Origin: Pseudomonas sp.
GTDB taxonomy: Bacteria > Pseudomonadota > Gammaproteobacteria > Pseudomonadales > Pseudomonadaceae
DNA length: 15,403 nt
Assembly: GCA_007117785.1 (NCBI GenBank)
Contig: SKFV01000075.1
Span: 1-15,403, forward strand
Reading direction: 5' to 3'
Both the position numbers and the translations under genes were made by a program. Shown one piece after another: positions 13,931 through 15,403 of the stretch. A model generated the notes under the pieces. It did not search any database, had not been told where the DNA came from, and was given only the letters and a program-made list of their open reading frames with translations. Numbering within the stretch: position 1 is the first letter of the stretch; every line of letters begins with the position of its first letter.

Positions 13931-14851
13931 GTGGTGGGAGTGCGTCGCAAGCGCCGTGACATTGATGGCGTGCTGATTTTTGACAAGCCGTTGGGCATGA
14001 CCTCGAACGCCGCGTTGCAGAAAGTGCGCTGGTTGTTCAATGCCAACAAGGGCGGTCATACCGGGAGCCTTGACCCTTTGGCTACTGGCGTATTGCCGCT
14101 GTGCCTGGGTGAGGCGACCAAGTTTTCCCAGTATTTGCTGGATGCCGACAAGGCTTATGTCACCGAGGGTCGTCTGGGCATGACCACCACCACCGGCGAT
14201 GTCGAGGGTGAGGTGCTTGAGATCAAGCCGGTGGATGTTGATCTGGCGGCGGTTGAGGCGGTGTTGCCGCGCTTTCGTGGCCCGATCGAGCAGGTGCCGC
14301 CGATGTATTCGGCACTGAAAAAGGATGGTCAGCCGCTGTACAAGCTGGCGCGCGCCGGCGAAACCGTGGAGCGGGCCGCGCGATCTGTTACTATTGATCA
14401 GTTAACCCTGCTGGGGCTGGACGGTGACCGTTTGCGCCTGCAGGTGCACTGCAGCAAAGGCACCTATATCCGCTCTCTGGTGGAGGATATCGGACAGGCT
14501 CTGGGCTGCGGTGCGCATGTGTCGGCATTGCGTCGGATTCAGGCCGGGCCCTTTGTTGAAGCCCAGTGCGTCACCCTGGAACAGTTGGAAACCCTGCACG
14601 CCGAAGGCGGTGCCGAGGCGCTGGATCAGTTGTTGCTGCCGATGGACAGCGGCCTCGAAGACTGGCCGCAGGTGCAATTGACCGAAGATACCGCGCATTA
14701 CCTGAACCATGGGCAGGCAGTACGGGTACCCGGCGCACCGGCCTTCGGTCTGGTTCGATTGCGCGATCCGGCTGGTCGTTTCATCGGTATCGGTGAAATG
14801 ACAGATGATGCCCGCGTGGCACCGAAGCGCTTGATGCGCTTCCATGGCTGA
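13931..14851 (+). CDS. truB: tRNA pseudouridine-55 synthase TruB
   Basis: TruB converts U55 in the T loop of tRNAs to pseudouridine and also acts as a tRNA folding chaperone. The product (306 residues from this start) carries the catalytic motif GGHTGSLDPLATGVLPLC with Asp48, KFSQYLLDADKAY, VPPMYSALKKDGQPLYKLARAGE, the CSKGTYIRSLVEDIG motif and a C-terminal PUA-like RNA-binding region (about 240-306). Three GTG codons run in frame at 13928, 13931 and 13934, the first overlapping the last base of the rbfA TAG. AAGGAG (13920-13925) inside rbfA gives spacings of 2, 5 and 8 nt, so 13931 or 13934 is more likely than 13928; I report 13931 without firm evidence. It ends 147 bp before rpsO. Confidence 0.95.
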   Translation: MVGVRRKRRDIDGVLIFDKPLGMTSNAALQKVRWLFNANKGGHTGSLDPLATGVLPLCLGEATKFSQYLLDADKAYVTEGRLGMTTTTGDVEGEVLEIKPVDVDLAAVEAVLPRFRGPIEQVPPMYSALKKDGQPLYKLARAGETVERAARSVTIDQLTLLGLDGDRLRLQVHCSKGTYIRSLVEDIGQALGCGAHVSALRRIQAGPFVEAQCVTLEQLETLHAEGGAEALDQLLLPMDSGLEDWPQVQLTEDTAHYLNHGQAVRVPGAPAFGLVRLRDPAGRFIGIGEMTDDARVAPKRLMRFHG

Positions 14852-14889
14852 GAATTCATTGCCTGTGGCTGCGGCCGCAGGAACCGAGT

Positions 14890-14998
14890 TGACCCGTCAG
14901 GGTCACAACGAGGGTGGCTGTCAACAGGCACGGTCATTCCTCGCTATATCACACGGGACAAAAAGGTCCCGGCCTGTTACCTCAGAGGAAATTTCAAC
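14890..14998 (+). promoter_or_regulatory. rpsO leader with possible pseudoknot that hides the ribosome-binding site
   Basis: The leader can form an outer stem AACAGGC (14923-14929) with GCCTGTT (14972-14978), stacked directly on an inner hairpin CGGGAC (14954-14959) with GTCCCG (14966-14971) and loop AAAAAG. The single-stranded segment TTCCTC (14937-14942) inside the outer stem is a perfect complement of GAGGAA (14985-14990), the rpsO Shine-Dalgarno sequence, giving an H-type pseudoknot. A separate hairpin TGACCC (14890-14895) with GGGTCA (14900-14905) lies upstream. In E. coli, S15 represses its own mRNA through a leader pseudoknot that includes this region. The structure here is inferred by eye. 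Confidence 0.5.
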
Positions 14999-15268
14999 AT
15001 GGCACTGAGCGTTGAAGAAAAGGCATCAATCGTAACTGACTACCAGCGTGGCGAAGGTGACACTGGTTCTCCGGAAGTCCAGGTAGCGCTGTTGACCGCA
15101 AACATCAACAAGCTGCAAGGTCACTTCAAGGACAACAAGAAGGATCACCATTCGCGTCGCGGTCTGATCCGCATGGTTAACCAGCGTCGTAAGCTGCTGG
15201 ATTACCTGAAGTCGAAAGACACTACGCGGTACAGTGATCTGATTGGCCGTCTGGGTCTGCGTCGCTAA
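14999..15268 (+). CDS. rpsO: 30S ribosomal protein S15
   Basis: S15 is a primary binder of the 16S rRNA central domain and forms a bridge to the 50S subunit. The 89-residue product is exactly the usual length and shows the four-helix pattern with the family's conserved elements: GDTGSPEVQVALLTANINKLQGHFKDNKKDHHSRRGLIRMVNQRRKLLDYLK, including the His-His-Ser-Arg-Arg-Gly rRNA-binding turn, and a basic end (GRLGLRR). ATG 14999 lies 8 nt after GAGGAA (14985-14990). It lies between truB and pnp, as in E. coli. Translation is probably autoregulated through the leader pseudoknot described separately. A perfect 10-bp hairpin follows its stop. Confidence 0.98.
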   Translation: MALSVEEKASIVTDYQRGEGDTGSPEVQVALLTANINKLQGHFKDNKKDHHSRRGLIRMVNQRRKLLDYLKSKDTTRYSDLIGRLGLRR

Positions 15269-15287
15269 GCGATCACACCCTTTTGGA

Positions 15288-15314
15288 CATGACCGGGTCC
15301 GATTCCCGGTCATG
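15288..15314 (+). other. Perfect 10-bp hairpin between rpsO and pnp
   Basis: CATGACCGGG (15288-15297) pairs with CCCGGTCATG (15305-15314) around a 7-nt loop. No T run follows, so it is not a standard intrinsic terminator. In E. coli the rpsO-pnp gap holds a terminator and an RNase III-cleaved stem that PNPase uses to control its own mRNA; this hairpin is in the right place for such a role, which is inference. Confidence 0.75.
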
Positions 15315-15362
15315 CCCAGGATTCCGCCCGAAGGCAAGTAGAGAAGAGAGAGAAACACCGTG

Positions 15363-15403
15363 ATGAAACCGGTAATCAAGCAGTTCAAGCTGGGTGACAG
15401 CAC
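15363..15403 (+). CDS. pnp: Polyribonucleotide nucleotidyltransferase, first codons only
   Basis: Only 13 complete codons are present before the window ends: MKPVIKQFKLGDS. This matches the start of Pseudomonas PNPase (MNPV-K-F--G-ST), and the location directly after rpsO is the conserved one. PNPase is the phosphorolytic 3'-to-5' exoribonuclease of the degradosome. The ATG at 15363 is preferred because it aligns with known N-termini; a GTG one codon earlier (15360) is in frame and closer to the purine-rich AGAGAGAG stretch around 15345-15352. The call rests on context plus a very short peptide. Confidence 0.88.
   Translation, partial: MKPVIKQFKLGDS

Noticed and set aside
14889..14950. TTGACC and TATATC as an rpsO promoter
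   Set aside because: Spacing between them is 50 bp, far from 17; no other good -35 pairs with TATATC, so no promoter is claimed although one is expected from E. coli.

Overview
The window is a conserved housekeeping block from a gammaproteobacterium, almost certainly a member of the Pseudomonadaceae. The gene order carB-greA-(DUF4149 gene)-yhbY(reverse)-ftsH-folP-glmM-tpiA-secG-tRNA-Leu-tRNA-fMet-rimP-nusA-infB-rbfA-truB-rpsO-pnp is the order known from Pseudomonas, and the protein sequences (FtsH, GlmM, RimP, NusA, RbfA) read as close Pseudomonas relatives. A moderately GC-rich, Halopseudomonas-like lineage is a guess from sequence flavour, not a demonstrated placement. There are no mobile elements, CRISPR arrays, prophage genes or toxin/defence genes.

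Layout. 1-2326: the 3' part of carB, greA and a small four-helix membrane protein, tightly packed on the plus strand. 2336-2650: yhbY on the minus strand, converging on that group. 2651-2969: a 319-bp divergent spacer with no gene, where other gammaproteobacteria carry rlmE (ftsJ); it holds a candidate heat-shock promoter and a nested inverted repeat. 2970-7212: ftsH, folP, glmM. 7227-8417: a candidate promoter, tpiA and secG (4-bp overlap). 8437-8726: tRNA-Leu(GAG), a terminator, a strong promoter, initiator tRNA-fMet and a second terminator. 8757-15403: a structured leader ending in a terminator, then rimP-nusA-infB-rbfA-truB-rpsO and the first codons of pnp.

Functionally the right half is the gene-expression superoperon: ribosome assembly (RimP, RbfA), transcription elongation/termination (NusA), translation initiation (IF2, tRNA-fMet), rRNA/tRNA modification (TruB, which modifies tRNA), small subunit protein S15 and RNA decay (PNPase). 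The left half combines carbamoyl-phosphate synthesis, transcript-cleavage factor GreA, 50S assembly factor YhbY, membrane proteolysis (FtsH), folate synthesis, UDP-GlcNAc precursor synthesis, glycolysis and protein export.

The protein content is ordinary. The most interesting material is in the untranslated RNA: a possible Shine-Dalgarno-sequestering pseudoknot ahead of rpsO, a three-hairpin attenuator-like leader ahead of rimP, a 60-nt near-perfect hairpin between infB and rbfA, a perfect 10-bp hairpin between rpsO and pnp, and the missing rlmE ahead of ftsH. No wholly new system is evident.
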